Shown in pieces: positions 24,965-33,050 of a stretch of DNA of 64,000 nucleotides. A program made the translations under genes and the position numbers. This DNA is from Rhodocyclaceae bacterium (lineage in GTDB: Bacteria; Pseudomonadota; Gammaproteobacteria; Burkholderiales; Rhodocyclaceae): assembly GCA_016721505.1 (NCBI GenBank), contig JADKHX010000003.1:689375-753374 (forward strand). Reading direction: 5' to 3'. The notes beneath the pieces were generated by a model. It was given only the letters and a program-made list of their open reading frames with translations. It did not search any database and was not told where the DNA came from. Each line of letters opens with the position of its first letter. Position 1 is the first letter of the stretch.

Positions 24965-25717
24965 ATGACTGCGGATGAGTACCTCCAATCCCTACTCCAG
25001 AAGTACGCTATTAACGTTTCCGGGGCAAAGGCAGCGGGAAACGTGATCTATCCAGTACTGGAAAAATGGGGGAATCAGTACCTAGTCAGCGCCAGCTACA
25101 CTGGTTCATTAACGAAGGGGACTGGCATCTCAGCTTCAACCGATGCGGACATCTTCTTGTCTCTTTCATCCACAACGCCTGGCACCCTCGCTGACATGTA
25201 TTCGACCTTGTACAACGCCGTTACAGCTGCGGGATACACGGCACGAAAGCAAGATGTCTCGATCGGAGTAACCGTTAACGGCTACTCGATCGATTTAGTG
25301 CCAGGTCGTCGGCAATCGCAATACGGAAGCGACCACAGTCTTTACCGAAATAGAAAGGCTACCTGGACATTAACAAATGTCGATACTCACGTATCGTATG
25401 TCACGGGAAGCAACAGAATCAGCGAGATCAGAATATTGAAGCTATGGCGTCTGCGACACGGGCTTTCGATTTCATCGTTCTACCTAGAAATGGCGGTAAT
25501 AGATTCACTTCGGTATGCGCGGGTTGGAAACACCGCCGCGAACGTCTGGAAGGCGCTAGGGCATTTTCGCGACAAAATCGAAACAGCGCAGTACATCGAC
25601 CCAGCCAACACTAACAACATCGTGTCCGACGATTGCACCCGAGCCGAGAAAGCGGCTATCGCCGCCAAGGCGTGGGAATCACTGGGCAAGAAAACTTGGG
25701 AAGAGATTGTTTGGTGA
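24965..25717 (+). CDS. CD-NTase/OAS-like nucleotidyltransferase, integron cassette gene
   Basis: Nucleotidyltransferase of 250 residues; ATG at 24965 follows GGGGGG, an in-frame TTG lies 12 bases upstream. The catalytic helix-strand shows TGSLTKGTG (Gly47-Ser48) and DADIFL with Asp60 and Asp62, and the third carboxylate is Asp110 in YSIDLVPG. A later block with RILKLWRLR and SSFYLEMAV resembles the helical spine of OAS and CD-NTase proteins. All three metal ligands are present, so it is predicted active. The next gene starts one base after its stop, so both are made together. Whether it makes cyclic oligonucleotides or modifies a nucleic acid end cannot be told. Confidence 0.82.
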   Translation: MTADEYLQSLLQKYAINVSGAKAAGNVIYPVLEKWGNQYLVSASYTGSLTKGTGISASTDADIFLSLSSTTPGTLADMYSTLYNAVTAAGYTARKQDVSIGVTVNGYSIDLVPGRRQSQYGSDHSLYRNRKATWTLTNVDTHVSYVTGSNRISEIRILKLWRLRHGLSISSFYLEMAVIDSLRYARVGNTAANVWKALGHFRDKIETAQYIDPANTNNIVSDDCTRAEKAAIAAKAWESLGKKTWEEIVW

Positions 25718-25718
25718 T

Positions 25719-26510
25719 ATGAACAAGGCAAAGAACTCTTCAGAAATCGATGGCAAGCGCTTTTTACGAGAAGCGTTCGTCGCAGAGCAGGCAGTCCTAG
25801 CAGTTCAGCTCGGTCTGTCTGGGAAGTCCATTACTCACAACGGGGTAATGGGCGATGTAAACGAACAGCACTTCATTCAAGTTCTACGAAAATACCTTCC
25901 AAGACGTTACGAAGTCGATCAAGGGATCGTGATCGACTCAAACGGCGCGACAAGCGATCAAATCGATGTGATCATCTTTGATCATCAGTACACACCGACC
26001 TTATTGGACCAGCACGCTCACAGATTTATTCCTGCGGAAGCGGTTTACTGTGTTCTTGAAGTTAAGCCAACGATAAGTAAGGAATATCTCGACTACGCTG
26101 CTGAGAAAGCTCATTCAGTCCGGAAACTCGAACGAACAAGTGTTCCGATCCCGCATGCTGGCGGTGAGTATCCACCGAAACTTTTATTCCCCGTAGTCGC
26201 AGGTATTGTTGCTACCAACGTGGACTGGGCGGACGGGTTAGCGGGAAAACATTTTTCATCAAACTTAGCAGCCCTCAGTGGAACACGCTCACTTGACTGT
26301 GGCCTTGCTTTGTCTGATCGTGCCTTCGATACGTTTGGGGGGGCTCTTGCCGTAACTGATACACAAGGATCTCTCGCAGCGTTTCTATTCCGATTGCTGC
26401 AGCGATTACAGTCCCTTGGAACTGTACCTGCTGTCGACTGGAATCGATATGCGTCTGTCTTGAGCGGCAGCGATGCCCAACCCTACGGTAGAGAGGACGC
26501 TGCGCAATAA
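25719..26510 (+). CDS. DUF6602 protein with PD-(D/E)xK-like nuclease signature
   Basis: Protein of 264 residues, ATG at 25719 one base after the nucleotidyltransferase stop. The N-terminal half carries the restriction-endonuclease-like pattern: SDQIDVIIFD (Asp83) and, 31 residues on, VLEVK (Glu114, Lys116). This matches the DUF6602 family as I recall it. The C-terminal half is helical without a known sensor domain such as SAVED. The last residues and the TAA at 26508-26510 are encoded inside the following attC site. With the nucleotidyltransferase it forms a self-contained two-gene cassette. An effector nuclease role is inferred from gene pairing. Confidence 0.78.
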   Translation: MNKAKNSSEIDGKRFLREAFVAEQAVLAVQLGLSGKSITHNGVMGDVNEQHFIQVLRKYLPRRYEVDQGIVIDSNGATSDQIDVIIFDHQYTPTLLDQHAHRFIPAEAVYCVLEVKPTISKEYLDYAAEKAHSVRKLERTSVPIPHAGGEYPPKLLFPVVAGIVATNVDWADGLAGKHFSSNLAALSGTRSLDCGLALSDRAFDTFGGALAVTDTQGSLAAFLFRLLQRLQSLGTVPAVDWNRYASVLSGSDAQPYGREDAAQ

Positions 26511-26544
26511 TGCCGCGCAGCGCCTGTTACCTTGAACGTTAGCT
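26475..26544 (+). repeat. Integron attC site 3
   Basis: First core GCCCAAC (26475-26481) is exactly complementary to the GTTGGGC that opens this cassette at 24935, as expected for one mobile cassette. End core GTTAGCT at 26538-26544; inner arms GCTGCGC and GCGCAGC. Confidence 0.87.
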
Positions 26545-26550
26545 CTCAAC

Positions 26551-27229
26551 ATGTCAGCACCTCGCTCGCCAACTAAACGGAACCTATATCGGATCGTCGG
26601 CTTTGAACGAGGCATTCAGTTACTCAAATCCAATGAACTATATTTTTCGCATCCGTCGACTTGGGATGATCCTTACGACCAAGGGATAAATCACAAAAGG
26701 TCCCCAGACATCTTTGCTCAATGCTGGTGCAGAAAGGCGGTCTCTGATGCGATGTGGCGCATCTATTCGCCAAACACTTTGGGTGTTCGCATCGGTACAA
26801 CATTAGATGAACTTAGGGTCAGTCATGACGGCTGCGCAGAATGCGAAAGACATACAATTCAAAATTCAAAACATCAAGTACTTGTACCAAGAGGAAGTAC
26901 GCTTTGCGCTGGACAGTCTCGAGAAGAAGCGGAAAGCCAATCCCACATTTGGCACCACCATCGCGCCACTTTTCCTAAAGCGAAATGCGTTTGACCATGA
27001 GCGTGAAACGCGAGTCGTTGTCTAGCCATCCCTAGAGGGAGCAGTCGCGAGAGAGGGAATCTCCATTAGGGTGAACGCACGCGACCTCGTTCAAAGCGTA
27101 TGGATTGACCCCCGTGCGCCCAAGGAATATGTCGAAGCCTATAGGCACTACCTGAAGAAGGTGCTGAAGTTCGGCGGAGTAGTCAAACAATCATCGCTCT
27201 ATGCTGCTCGGGACCCACAGGGTGAATAG
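26551..27229 (+). pseudogene. DUF2971-family cassette gene, frameshift and internal stop
   Basis: Starts MSAPRSPTKRNLYRIVGFER and continues with LYFSHPSTWDDPYDQ and IFAQCWCRKAVSDAMWRIYS, the N-terminal pattern of DUF2971 proteins. The frame changes at about 26810 into KDIQFKIQNIKYLYQEEV, and an in-frame TAG at 27023-27025 is followed by further homologous-looking sequence (ISIRVNARDLVQSVWIDPRAP) to the TAG at 27227-27229. Restored length would be about 225 residues. DUF2971 proteins are frequent in mobile and defence-related loci, function unknown. Confidence 0.75.
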
Positions 27230-27238
27230 CACACTGAG

Positions 27239-27302
27239 AGCTAACCCTCGTTCGAGGCTCCTGCGCGAAAAGTCGCGCAGGAGCCTCGAAGTCACGCTAG
27301 AC
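27239..27302 (+). repeat. Integron attC site 4 with mutated end core
   Basis: First core AGCTAAC (27239-27245) is exactly complementary to GTTAGCT at 26538, confirming the cassette limits. The end core reads GCTAGAC (27296-27302), one base away from GTTAGAC, so recombination there may be impaired. Long inner arms around CGAGGCTCCTGCGCG fold back on CGCGCAGGAGCCTCG. Confidence 0.82.
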
Positions 27303-27445
27303 AATCGTGAAACTCTACGTTTTTGGTTTGATTATTTCCGGCCGGGCGGTTCCCGGAACGAAGTTCTAAATAGGAGCTGTTATGGCCAACGTTTTCTGGG
27401 GGTGTTCATGGAGCATTATCAGCCGATGCAAATCCAACTATTTTG

Positions 27446-28210
27446 ATGATTGGAGACTCTTGGTTCTGGTACCCACTGGATAATCTTGCGGGAGAAATTG
27501 GAAGCGCAATGTCGGATCAAACGCTAGTTGTAGTCGGCTACAACGGCGCGGAGGCCGCGCAGTGGAGCGAAAAGTACAGAAAAGACATCGACTTCGGTTT
27601 CAAAATGTACGGCGCTGACGTCCGTGCACTAATGTTAAGCGGCGGTGGTAACGATATCGCCGGTATGAGTGACTTTCTTCGGCTACTTAAAGACGACTGC
27701 TCCAAAGCGAAAACAGTTAGTGAATGCTTCCGTGAGGGGCAGCCAGAGGCTCTTATCGCCAAGATCATTGGCGCATACAGAGAGGTCATTTTGCGATTCC
27801 GAGCTTACAACAGTGATGCTCCGGTACTAATGCACAATTACGACAACGCATGGCCAACAGGAAAAGGTCTCTTTGGGCCATCAGATTGGCTGAAGGCGCC
27901 AATGGAAAAAGCTAAGGTTCCGAAAGACCTTCGCCGCACTCTTTTCAAAGAACTGATTGAGCGCCTTGGCCTATCGCAATTGGCGCTAAAGAAAGAGAAA
28001 GCATTAGGGCTACTTATAGCAATTCAGTCCGCTGGGACGATGCCAGAAGATGACAACGGCAAAGATCAATGGCAAGTATTGAGCTTCATCCGGCCCCTGC
28101 TGGATTCAAGCTTTTGGCTCGAAAAGCTTTTGTTCCTGCCCTCAAGAAAATTGTCTAACCCGGCATATATGGACTCCCCCAAAAGCAAAGAGATCGATCT
28201 TTGCTTTTGA
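27446..28210 (+). CDS. SGNH/GDSL-like hydrolase, cassette gene, probable N-terminal frameshift
   Basis: The open frame from the ATG at 27446 codes 254 residues with IGDSWFWYP (Ser block) right at its start and GGGNDIAG (block III). Upstream in the same frame, codons read GVHGALSADANPTI, which look coding. A well-placed ATG at 27382 after AGGAGC is in another frame and would join it if the run of five G at 27398-27402 had four. So the true N-terminus is probably MANVFWGVHGALSADANPT. No signal peptide is seen. The substrate is unknown; the C-terminal His block is not obvious. Confidence 0.7.
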   Translation: MIGDSWFWYPLDNLAGEIGSAMSDQTLVVVGYNGAEAAQWSEKYRKDIDFGFKMYGADVRALMLSGGGNDIAGMSDFLRLLKDDCSKAKTVSECFREGQPEALIAKIIGAYREVILRFRAYNSDAPVLMHNYDNAWPTGKGLFGPSDWLKAPMEKAKVPKDLRRTLFKELIERLGLSQLALKKEKALGLLIAIQSAGTMPEDDNGKDQWQVLSFIRPLLDSSFWLEKLLFLPSRKLSNPAYMDSPKSKEIDLCF

Positions 28211-28571
28211 CAAAACGGGAGCGCGTGAAGTTGTACGTCCGTTTCCAATGCATAGTTTAACGACTGATTTCGAGAAATTCGAAAGTCAGCTTCCAGTCTG
28301 AAGCGCCTAACCAACTTTGCCGACACCTAACGTTCAGACTGAACGACAGCAATGGACTATGACGGATTTCGGCAATGCAGCGCGACTGGACGCCTATGAC
28401 GATGCTCCGGGACGCATGTACCGCCGAACAACAGCTTGCGTAACTGTGCACGCCAGAGGCGGTTTTTCTATGCTCATTCCTCTGGTGAGGCAATTTTCCC
28501 TACACCAACTAGGCTCGATATTTGCCGGTCAAGACAGTGGGATCCGCTAATGTTGAAAAGGCGCTATTGTT
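28211..28571. other. Non-coding cassette junction
   Basis: No clean attC is seen after the SGNH gene, although GTTTAAC at 28255 occupies the place of a core. The stretch holds direct repeat copy A (28255-28322) and an odd palindrome CGTTCAG-A-CTGAACG at 28331-28345. No gene is supported. Confidence 0.5.
28255..28322 (+). repeat. 68-bp direct repeat, copy A
   Basis: Aligns without gaps to 29891-29958, about three quarters identical by eye. Shared segments include CGACTG, TTTCGAGAAAT, CGAAAG and CCAGTCTGAA. Both copies begin at a cassette core or its remnant, in the same orientation, and bracket the decayed protease cassette. Confidence 0.75.
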
Positions 28572-29649
28572 ATGTTATTTAATTTCAACTTGAGATTTTA
28601 TTTAGTTACAGGTCTTATGCTCTATTCAACTTCAGCATGGCCTGACAAAAACTTACTTGAAGTTGCTGGTGGTGAATGTATTTCTTGCAATGAACATGAT
28701 CAAGCTAGAGCTAAATTCAATCTAAAAGCAGCAGTGTTCAAGGCGAAAGATGAAGGCCGCTTCATTAAAGTTTTACGAACCGAGCCGAAAGAGACTGATG
28801 TCTTAATTGACAAAAATATTCAAGGACCGTTTAGATCAATAGGCAGAATTCAAGGTAAACACGGTAGTGACAGTTGGCGTGGGACTGCTTTTTTTTCATT
28901 AGTCCATGTCACATTCTTACCAATGCTCACTTAGTCTATTCTTCAACAGATGAAGATCGGCTGTTCTATAACAAAAGAGATAAGAATACGTTGGTTATAG
29001 ATCAGATCTCTAAAGTATCAGCGCAAATTAGTGCTGATTTAAAATCCCAGTTCAAATAGAGCCATCCAATTTGAGATTGTCAGAGATGCTAGTCGAAAAT
29101 TCGATAATAAAAAATATTTGACAGTGGAACGGGTGATTAAGCTTGATGTGCAATCTGACGTAGCTATTTTACGTGTCGATAAATGTTTAGGCGTGCCAGA
29201 AGCCTACGGCTCAATTAATGTCCTTCCTAAGGACAAGATTGAGGCTGAGTTTAAAAAATAGTAGAGCAGAAGACACCTTTAATTTCCTGGCGGGCTTTCC
29301 CGGTGATCGACATGGTGATTCAAATACAGATAGTGCTTTAAAAATTAATAGTTCAGATAGGTATTCGCTTGAATCGGGCGTTCAGATTGACCATTACATC
29401 AGCAATTTTGAGGGAAGCTCTGGATCGCCCATATTTGCTATGTATTATCGAAATGCAATTGGAGACTTAAAGCCTATTGATCGCGAATTTATGCGAAAGC
29501 TTCCTATTGGATTTGACCCAAATAAAGTTGAAAGTGTACTTGTGGCAATGAACAAAAAGGAGAATTCTGAGCTTGGGTACAATAAAGCCAAATTCATGAA
29601 TGATGACTCAATTATGGATTATGTGTTTGATGATACTTCCAGAAAATAA
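28572..29649 (+). pseudogene. Trypsin-like serine protease cassette gene, three frameshifts
   Basis: An exported chymotrypsin-fold protease in pieces. Frame one from the ATG at 28572 starts with a signal peptide (VTGLMLYSTSAW) and runs to the T8 run near 28889. Frame two carries CHILTNAHLV with the catalytic His. Frame one resumes with SDVAILRVD, the catalytic Asp. After an A6 run near 29252 frame three carries NFEGSSGSPIF, the catalytic Ser, and ends at 29649. All three catalytic residues exist but in separate frames. The region is strongly AT-rich compared with its neighbours, a sign of foreign origin. Confidence 0.8.
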
Positions 29650-29761
29650 AGCCCTCACAACCGCTCGTATCGAAGAGGCTAAGCGCGAGGCCGGTGCGAC
29701 TCAGATTGCGCAAGAGCGATCAAAACATTACCACCGATTGCAGTCAAAGACAGCGGGCTAA
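29648..29761 (+). pseudogene. Possible C-terminal gene remnant
   Basis: Thirty-seven codons without a start, reading ALTTARIEEAKREAGATQIA and ending KTAG. GC content jumps up relative to the protease piece just before it, so it probably belongs to another broken gene. Family not recognised. Confidence 0.35.
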
Positions 29762-29832
29762 CTGACTTGTGACGCATGCTCTGTTATGCGGCTTACCTAG
29801 TCATAGCTCGCGAAGTAGCATAATGGAAAAAC

Positions 29833-29897
29833 AAGTAGCGCAGCAATCGAGCCGACCTTCGCGAAAAGCCCCGCGGGCGGCTGACACTATGTTAGAC
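29833..29897 (+). repeat. Integron attC site, last in array
   Basis: End core GTTAGAC at 29891-29897 and inner arms GAGCCGaCC and GGGCGGCT around GCGaaaagCCCCGC. The first core is degenerate. After it no further cassette gene is seen. Confidence 0.65.
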
Positions 29898-29958
29898 GAC
29901 TGCTTTCGAGAAATCCGAAAGGCCGCAACCAGTCTGAACCCGCCCGACAAATTTTCCG
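29891..29958 (+). repeat. 68-bp direct repeat, copy B
   Basis: Partner of copy A at 28255-28322; starts exactly at the GTTAGAC core of the last attC. The host flank with the oxidoreductase gene begins shortly after. Confidence 0.75.
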
Positions 29959-29988
29959 AATCACCGGCTCTTGAATTGCCGCGACTCG

Positions 29989-32076
29989 CTACAAGTCCAG
30001 CACGAGTGGCGCAGTTTCGCTCCCCGCTGCGGCTGGCACGGCGCAACAGATCAGCGCTTCGTCGGCCTCCAGATAAACGCCCGGCACGGAAATATGACTG
30101 ACTTGCCCGGACAGAATCTTGGTCTTGCAGGTGCCGCACGAGCCGCCTCGGCAACTGAATTCCGGCGTTAATCCGCGCGTTTCGGCCAGGTCTAAAAGAC
30201 TGCCGTTGCCCGGCGACCAAGTGGCCTCTTTGGCCGACTTGGCGAACACAATGGACACCTCATTTTCGGCGGCGGGCGGGTTGATAAATTCACTCGCGTC
30301 CGGTCCACCGGCGCGGCTGCGGCGCAGGCTGGACGGGCCGAATTGTTCGGCATGAATTCGATCATCAGGAATGCGCAGGGCGCGCAGGTCGTCGTAGAGA
30401 TTCTGCGTAAATTGGGCCGGACCGCACAGGTAAAAATCGTAGTCGTCGAAGGGCAGCAAGGCTTTGAGCAAGTGGATGTCGATGCGGCCATGCACCTCGT
30501 AGTCGGTGCCTTGCCGCGCCTCCGCCTCGGGCTGACTGAGCACGCGGAGTGCTTGAATCGCCTCGCCACCGCGAGCAAGCAATTCGTGCAGTTCGCGATC
30601 AAAGGCGCGATCAGTCTTGGTCCGCGCCGAGTGCACAAAATACGTCGGCCGCACACGCCGGTTGCGCAGGCCTTCGTACACGACATGGCGCAACATCGCC
30701 AACAGTGGCGTGATGCCGACGCCGGCCGACAGCAGCACCAATGGCCGGTGCTCTGCCGCATCGACGACAAAGTCGCCCAATGGCGCACGGGCTTCGAGCT
30801 GACTGCCAACCGAAAGTTGCTGATGAATATGTGTCGATACGATACCTTCGCGTTTGACACTGATGCGGTAGTGGCCGTCCGACGGCGCCACCGACAAAGT
30901 GTAAGTACGAATCACCGGCGCGGCACCCGGAGTGATGCTCAGCCGGATCGGCAAGTGTTGCCCCGCCTTGAACACTGGCAGCCCGGCGCCGTCGGTGGGT
31001 TCAAGATAAAGCGATTTGATTGAGGCACTTTCATCAACGACGCGCATCACCCGAAAGCGCCGCCACGCTTCGCGCAGCGCCATGGCTTTTTGTCGTGCTT
31101 GCGCTTCTTGCCACGATCCGGTCATCAATGAATTCGGCGAAAAATTATCCAAGACCCAGCGCAGTTTGAGTACCGCGCGACGACGCACCAGCTTGGTCAC
31201 TTCGACACGCCACAAGCGCTCCGCGCCTTGGAAGCTGGCAACCTCATCGCCATCCATCACGATCTCGGTGCGGCCGGTGAGTTGCAGCAAGTCACCACTG
31301 GCAAAGTCGACGAACACCAGGCCAGCGCGGGGATTGCTGTGCAAATTGCCCAGCGTGTTGAAAAATAAATTGCCGGCGAAATCCTGAATGGTGAGCACGT
31401 TGCCATCCACGCGAACAAATCCCGCCTTGCCGCCGCGATGCGAGGCGTCGACTTGTCGGCCGGTGCCACCAACATCCACATAGCTGGCGACAAAGAATGT
31501 GTCGGCCGCGCTGATCAGCGCACGCGCTGCGTCGTCGAGTCCGGATAGGGTTTCGGCGGCCGCATCTTGGGTTGGCTTTTCATCAGTGGCCGACGAATCA
31601 TCGGCGGTAGTTGCATGGCGCACCTGGATGTACTGAGGGCAATTGCCAAAGGAATGCTCGACCTCCAAGCTCAGTTGACTTGCACTGCGCTGGACAATTT
31701 TTCCATTCACGCGATTGCGTCGCCGCGTGGGCAGTTCAATGCCGAGGACGCCGATGGAATCGCCGATCTCCAACGCATCGCGCACCGGATCTCCGCTTGC
31801 CGGTAGGGCGTTGATATTCAGATGGGTTGGATCGGGGGATGAGGCAATGGAAGACGCAGACCGATCACGTTCGACCAGCGTGACCCACGGATCGCCCGCC
31901 GCATCAACGGCGGCAAGCACCAAAAACGGCACTTGCGCATAGAACACGCGATGCTGATCCGGCATGTAGTCGCGGATCACGCGGCTGCCAACATCTTGCA
32001 TGCGCTCGGCGACACCAAGGCGCGCTTGCAATTCGCGCTCACCGCTATGCCAAGGTCCCGCCGAGTCATTTCCCAT
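29989..32076 (-). CDS. Three-module flavoprotein: PNPOx-like domain, ferredoxin reductase, [2Fe-2S] ferredoxin
   Basis: Cytoplasmic oxidoreductase of about 695 residues; ATG at 32076 is chosen for GGGAGC nine bases upstream. Residues 1-330 form a pyridoxamine-phosphate-oxidase-like FMN-binding domain (FVASYVDVGG, SNPRAGLVFVDF). Residues 340-590 are an FAD-binding ferredoxin-NADP reductase module with RTYTLS and GVGITP, then LCGPAQF. The C-terminal 85 residues are a plant-type ferredoxin with CRGGSCGTC and a later Cys pair. Such proteins move electrons from NAD(P)H through FAD and Fe-S; the PNPOx part may detoxify nitro compounds or act on an unknown cofactor. A GST gene ends 24 bases upstream, same strand. 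Confidence 0.9.
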   Translation of the reverse strand: MGNDSAGPWHSGERELQARLGVAERMQDVGSRVIRDYMPDQHRVFYAQVPFLVLAAVDAAGDPWVTLVERDRSASSIASSPDPTHLNINALPASGDPVRDALEIGDSIGVLGIELPTRRRNRVNGKIVQRSASQLSLEVEHSFGNCPQYIQVRHATTADDSSATDEKPTQDAAAETLSGLDDAARALISAADTFFVASYVDVGGTGRQVDASHRGGKAGFVRVDGNVLTIQDFAGNLFFNTLGNLHSNPRAGLVFVDFASGDLLQLTGRTEIVMDGDEVASFQGAERLWRVEVTKLVRRRAVLKLRWVLDNFSPNSLMTGSWQEAQARQKAMALREAWRRFRVMRVVDESASIKSLYLEPTDGAGLPVFKAGQHLPIRLSITPGAAPVIRTYTLSVAPSDGHYRISVKREGIVSTHIHQQLSVGSQLEARAPLGDFVVDAAEHRPLVLLSAGVGITPLLAMLRHVVYEGLRNRRVRPTYFVHSARTKTDRAFDRELHELLARGGEAIQALRVLSQPEAEARQGTDYEVHGRIDIHLLKALLPFDDYDFYLCGPAQFTQNLYDDLRALRIPDDRIHAEQFGPSSLRRSRAGGPDASEFINPPAAENEVSIVFAKSAKEATWSPGNGSLLDLAETRGLTPEFSCRGGSCGTCKTKILSGQVSHISVPGVYLEADEALICCAVPAAAGSETAPLVLDL

Positions 32077-32099
32077 GTCTTGCTCCCGTCGATTCAAAC

Positions 32100-32735
32100 T
32101 CAGGCTGCGAGGCCAACCGCCGTTTTTTGCATGCCGACAAAACCCGGCAATGATTCAATCGCATTCAGCCAGCCACGCACTTTCGGATAGTCGCTCAGCG
32201 ACACATTGCCTTCTGGTGCATGGGCGATGTAAGTGTAAGCCGCGACGTCGGCGATGGTCACGTGCGAGCCGACCAGGAATGCGTGCTTCGACAACTCGAC
32301 TTCCATCACTTTGAGTAGTGCGTGTGAGCGTGCGATCAGGTCGTCAGCGTTGAGCTTCGCACCGAATACGGTCACCAGTCGCGCCGCCGCCGGACCGAAA
32401 GCGATTTGTCCCGCTGCCACAGATAACCAACGCTGCACCGCAGCTTCGCCTACCGCGTCGGTCGGTAGCCAACTTTCACCGCCATAACGGCGCGCCAGAT
32501 AAACCAGCATGCCATTCGAGTCGGCCAGAATCGTGCCGTTGTCGTCCAACACTGGAACTTGTCCGAAAGGATTCAGCGCCAGAAATTCAGCCTGCTTGTG
32601 CGCGCCCTTCATCAAATCCACCTCGACCAATTCGGTCGGCAGCTTCAACAAGGACAACATGAGCTGCACCCGATGCGCATGTCCGGACAGCGGGTGGCGA
32701 TAAAGTTTGATCGGATTGCTTGGTTTGGTAGTCAT
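32100..32735 (-). CDS. Glutathione S-transferase
   Basis: Cytosolic GST of 211 residues. The thioredoxin-like N-domain begins KLYRHPLSGHAHRVQLML and contains the cis-Pro glutathione site PFGQVPVLDD and the gamma-glutamyl contact ADSNGMLVYL. The helical C-domain has VTIADVAAYTYI, the N-capping box. It sits 24 bp upstream of the flavoprotein reductase gene, so they may be co-transcribed in a detoxification unit. Substrate unknown. Confidence 0.93.
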   Translation of the reverse strand: MTTKPSNPIKLYRHPLSGHAHRVQLMLSLLKLPTELVEVDLMKGAHKQAEFLALNPFGQVPVLDDNGTILADSNGMLVYLARRYGGESWLPTDAVGEAAVQRWLSVAAGQIAFGPAAARLVTVFGAKLNADDLIARSHALLKVMEVELSKHAFLVGSHVTIADVAAYTYIAHAPEGNVSLSDYPKVRGWLNAIESLPGFVGMQKTAVGLAA

Positions 32736-32933
32736 TAAAATTCTCCAGTAATGTCGTTAAAGGTTCTGCTGCAATTGAGTTGCCAGAACCCGTTTTCGGC
32801 AAATGCTGAAACGGAACGACAAATAGGCAAGCATGATGGTCGTTTGCGGAATAAATAGAATCACCGTAATTGTTAAGGCACTGTTGCGGAAATAGGAATG
32901 ATCGAGAGATCGGAATTTGCTGACGACTCAACC

Positions 32934-32964
32934 CTTGCCAGTTGGTGCTGGCCACACGCCGTCT
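32934..32964 (-). repeat. Dispersed hairpin repeat, copy 5 (reverse orientation)
   Basis: On the plus strand GCCAGTTGGTGCTGGC at 32937-32952 followed by CACACGCCGT. It is the reverse complement of the other copies, in the gap between divergent GST and SDR genes. Confidence 0.85.
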
Positions 32965-33050
32965 TCCGCAAGCCACTTGCGGAAGACATCAATCTAGGTT
33001 CAAACTTGTCCACCCATCCGCGTTTCAATCCAAACGATCAGGAGACTTTC

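Noticed and set aside
30343..31023. 226-codon plus-strand frame
   Set aside because: Antisense to the flavoprotein reductase whose FAD and Fe-S motifs are clear.
32587..32976. 129-codon minus-strand frame over the GST start
   Set aside because: It mostly overlaps the GST gene in another frame and runs through the dispersed repeat.
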